From: Planctomycetes bacterium RIFCSPLOWO2_12_38_17
Lineage (GTDB): Bacteria > Planctomycetota > Brocadiia > Brocadiales > Brocadiaceae
NCBI GenBank assembly: GCA_001830285.1
Contig: MHYY01000088.1
Coordinates: 1-34,467, forward strand
Direction: 5' to 3'
DNA: 34,467 nt
The position numbers and the translations under genes were made by a program. The notes beneath the pieces were generated by a model that was not told where the DNA came from, ran no database searches, and worked only from the letters and a program-made list of their open reading frames with translations. Shown one piece after another: positions 33,695-34,467 of this stretch (its first letter is position 1; every line of letters starts with the position of its first letter).

Positions 33695-34467
33695 TTAATT
33701 ACCAACTAATTCTAGTTCTTTATGTATTTCATCCTTTATAAAATCAATTCCAATCGCTGCGAATAAATTTTGTTCTACAGTATCAGTTATTATTTTAAAT
33801 AGTGATTTTTTGTCTGTAATGTTTAAGTCATTCAGATCGATACTTCCGGCTGCCATCGTGGGATGTCCACCAGCATTCATAAATCCAAATGCCTTCTGTA
33901 ATAGTAATGCAAGATTAAGCGTTGGGTTAGTGCTTCTTGCTGATAGTTGTATTTTGTCTTTATTGACACCATAAATAAGTACGGTAGAAATTCCCTCCAT
34001 TTGTAATAATAACTCGGCTGCCTGTGGTAATGCGTCTCTGTCTGTAATATATTCTACGAAGGATGTAAGATAAGAACCTGATATTTTTTTGTTTCTTATC
34101 GCTCTCCCAATTATATCAATGGTTTCTGAATTCATGTGAATTGCTTCTATCTGATTTAATAACGCAAGATTTACTAATGGCGAGAGGTATGCTGCTGCAT
34201 CCAGGTCTTCAGTTGTAGTATTTCTTGTAAAACCACCTGTATCAGTCCTGATTCCATAACGAAGGGCCGTGGCGAGTGATGGATTGGGGACTATGCCTAA
34301 GTATCGCAAATATCTGGTCATAATGGTAGAGGTAGCGCCAATTTTTGGTGAAATTTCAACAAACTCTCCTTTGACAAGACTTAAATCAGTTTGATGATGG
34401 TCAATTATGATATTTAGGATTATATTTGGTGGTAAGATGTTATTTTTCGATGGGATGGAAGCCTCTA
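33695..34467 (-). CDS. DHH/DHHA1 family phosphoesterase, 5' end outside window
   Basis: The minus-strand frame is open to the window edge and encodes about 256 residues. IIIDHHQTDL is the DHH motif, SPKIGATSTIMTRYL the following helix, and YGIRTDTGGF carries a further catalytic Asp. The C-terminal DHHA1 domain ends with AGGHPTMAAGSI (the GGHxxAAG motif). This is the NrnA-like layout of nano-RNase/pAp phosphatase enzymes; other DHH phosphoesterases remain possible, as the first DxD motif lies beyond the window. An internal ATG at 34321 is not the start, since the DHH motif lies upstream of it. It is probably co-transcribed with the lipoprotein downstream. Confidence 0.85.
   Translation of the reverse strand, partial: EASIPSKNNILPPNIILNIIIDHHQTDLSLVKGEFVEISPKIGATSTIMTRYLRYLGIVPNPSLATALRYGIRTDTGGFTRNTTTEDLDAAAYLSPLVNLALLNQIEAIHMNSETIDIIGRAIRNKKISGSYLTSFVEYITDRDALPQAAELLLQMEGISTVLIYGVNKDKIQLSARSTNPTLNLALLLQKAFGFMNAGGHPTMAAGSIDLNDLNITDKKSLFKIITDTVEQNLFAAIGIDFIKDEIHKELELVGN

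Noticed and set aside
1-34467. tRNA, rRNA, riboswitch or CRISPR
   Set aside because: None seen on reading either strand; no cloverleaf or conserved rRNA stretch was noticed, though a covariance-model search would be the proper test.

Overview
The window is a 34.5 kb AT-rich accessory region from a Gram-negative-type bacterium. Almost all of it is a surface-glycan biosynthesis island on the + strand, read from about 1.3 to 30.4 kb. It combines nonulosonic (sialic-type) acid synthesis, amino-sugar tailoring, soluble and membrane glycosyltransferases, methyltransferases and six intact radical SAM enzymes. The short palindromic repeats at 31.7-32.1 kb, frequent GTG/TTG starts, low GC, lipoproteins and IS debris would suit an anammox-type planctomycete (Brocadiales), but that assignment is an inference of low to moderate confidence; no rRNA or housekeeping marker is present.

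Layout. (1) 1-1344 is a recombination scar: an IS256 transposase fragment fused in frame to the C-terminal end of a probable radical SAM protein, an IS3-family left end with an 18-codon orfA stub, and a HepT (DUF86) toxin fragment running in frame into neuB. (2) 1345-5061 is a tight neuB-neuC-neuA operon that makes a CMP-nonulosonic acid, followed by an overlapping MptE/DUF115-like protein with sialyltransferase-like motifs. (3) 5062-6848 holds gene debris (N-terminus of a C-methyltransferase, a decayed DegT aminotransferase) around a probably frameshifted FkbM-like gene. (4) 6849-10442 is a tailoring cassette: sugar C-methyltransferase, cupin, DegT aminotransferase and probable sugar N-methyltransferase. 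(5) 10514-13527 holds a GT4 glycosyltransferase, a shortened alpha/beta-hydrolase-like gene and two directly fused pseudogenes (GT9, FkbM). (6) 13596-16469 has a B12-type radical SAM gene, a second neuB broken by an eight-G tract, and a neuC cut after 83 residues. (7) 16697-30371 alternates B12-type radical SAM enzymes, SPASM-type radical SAM enzymes, polyprenyl-phosphate GT2 enzymes, a GT-C membrane enzyme, a class I methyltransferase, a DUF2079 membrane protein and a WcaA-like GT2. (8) A convergent GT4 on the - strand closes the island. (9) After a repeat-rich gap and a bidirectional terminator, an unrelated - strand pair follows: a partial DHH phosphoesterase and a remarkable lipoprotein with an Ala/Pro/Glu stalk and seven exact 19-residue CxxC-x7-HxC modules.

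Inferred co-operation: NeuB/NeuC/NeuA make an activated nonulosonic acid. The C-MT/cupin/DegT/N-MT set decorates an NDP-sugar made elsewhere, because no nucleotidyltransferase or 4,6-dehydratase for it lies here. GT2/GT4/GT-C enzymes assemble the glycan, partly on polyprenyl phosphate at the membrane. The radical SAM enzymes presumably modify the glycan or its lipid carrier. Nearly every broken gene has an intact family member in the window, so the island looks like one under repeated cassette exchange and decay.
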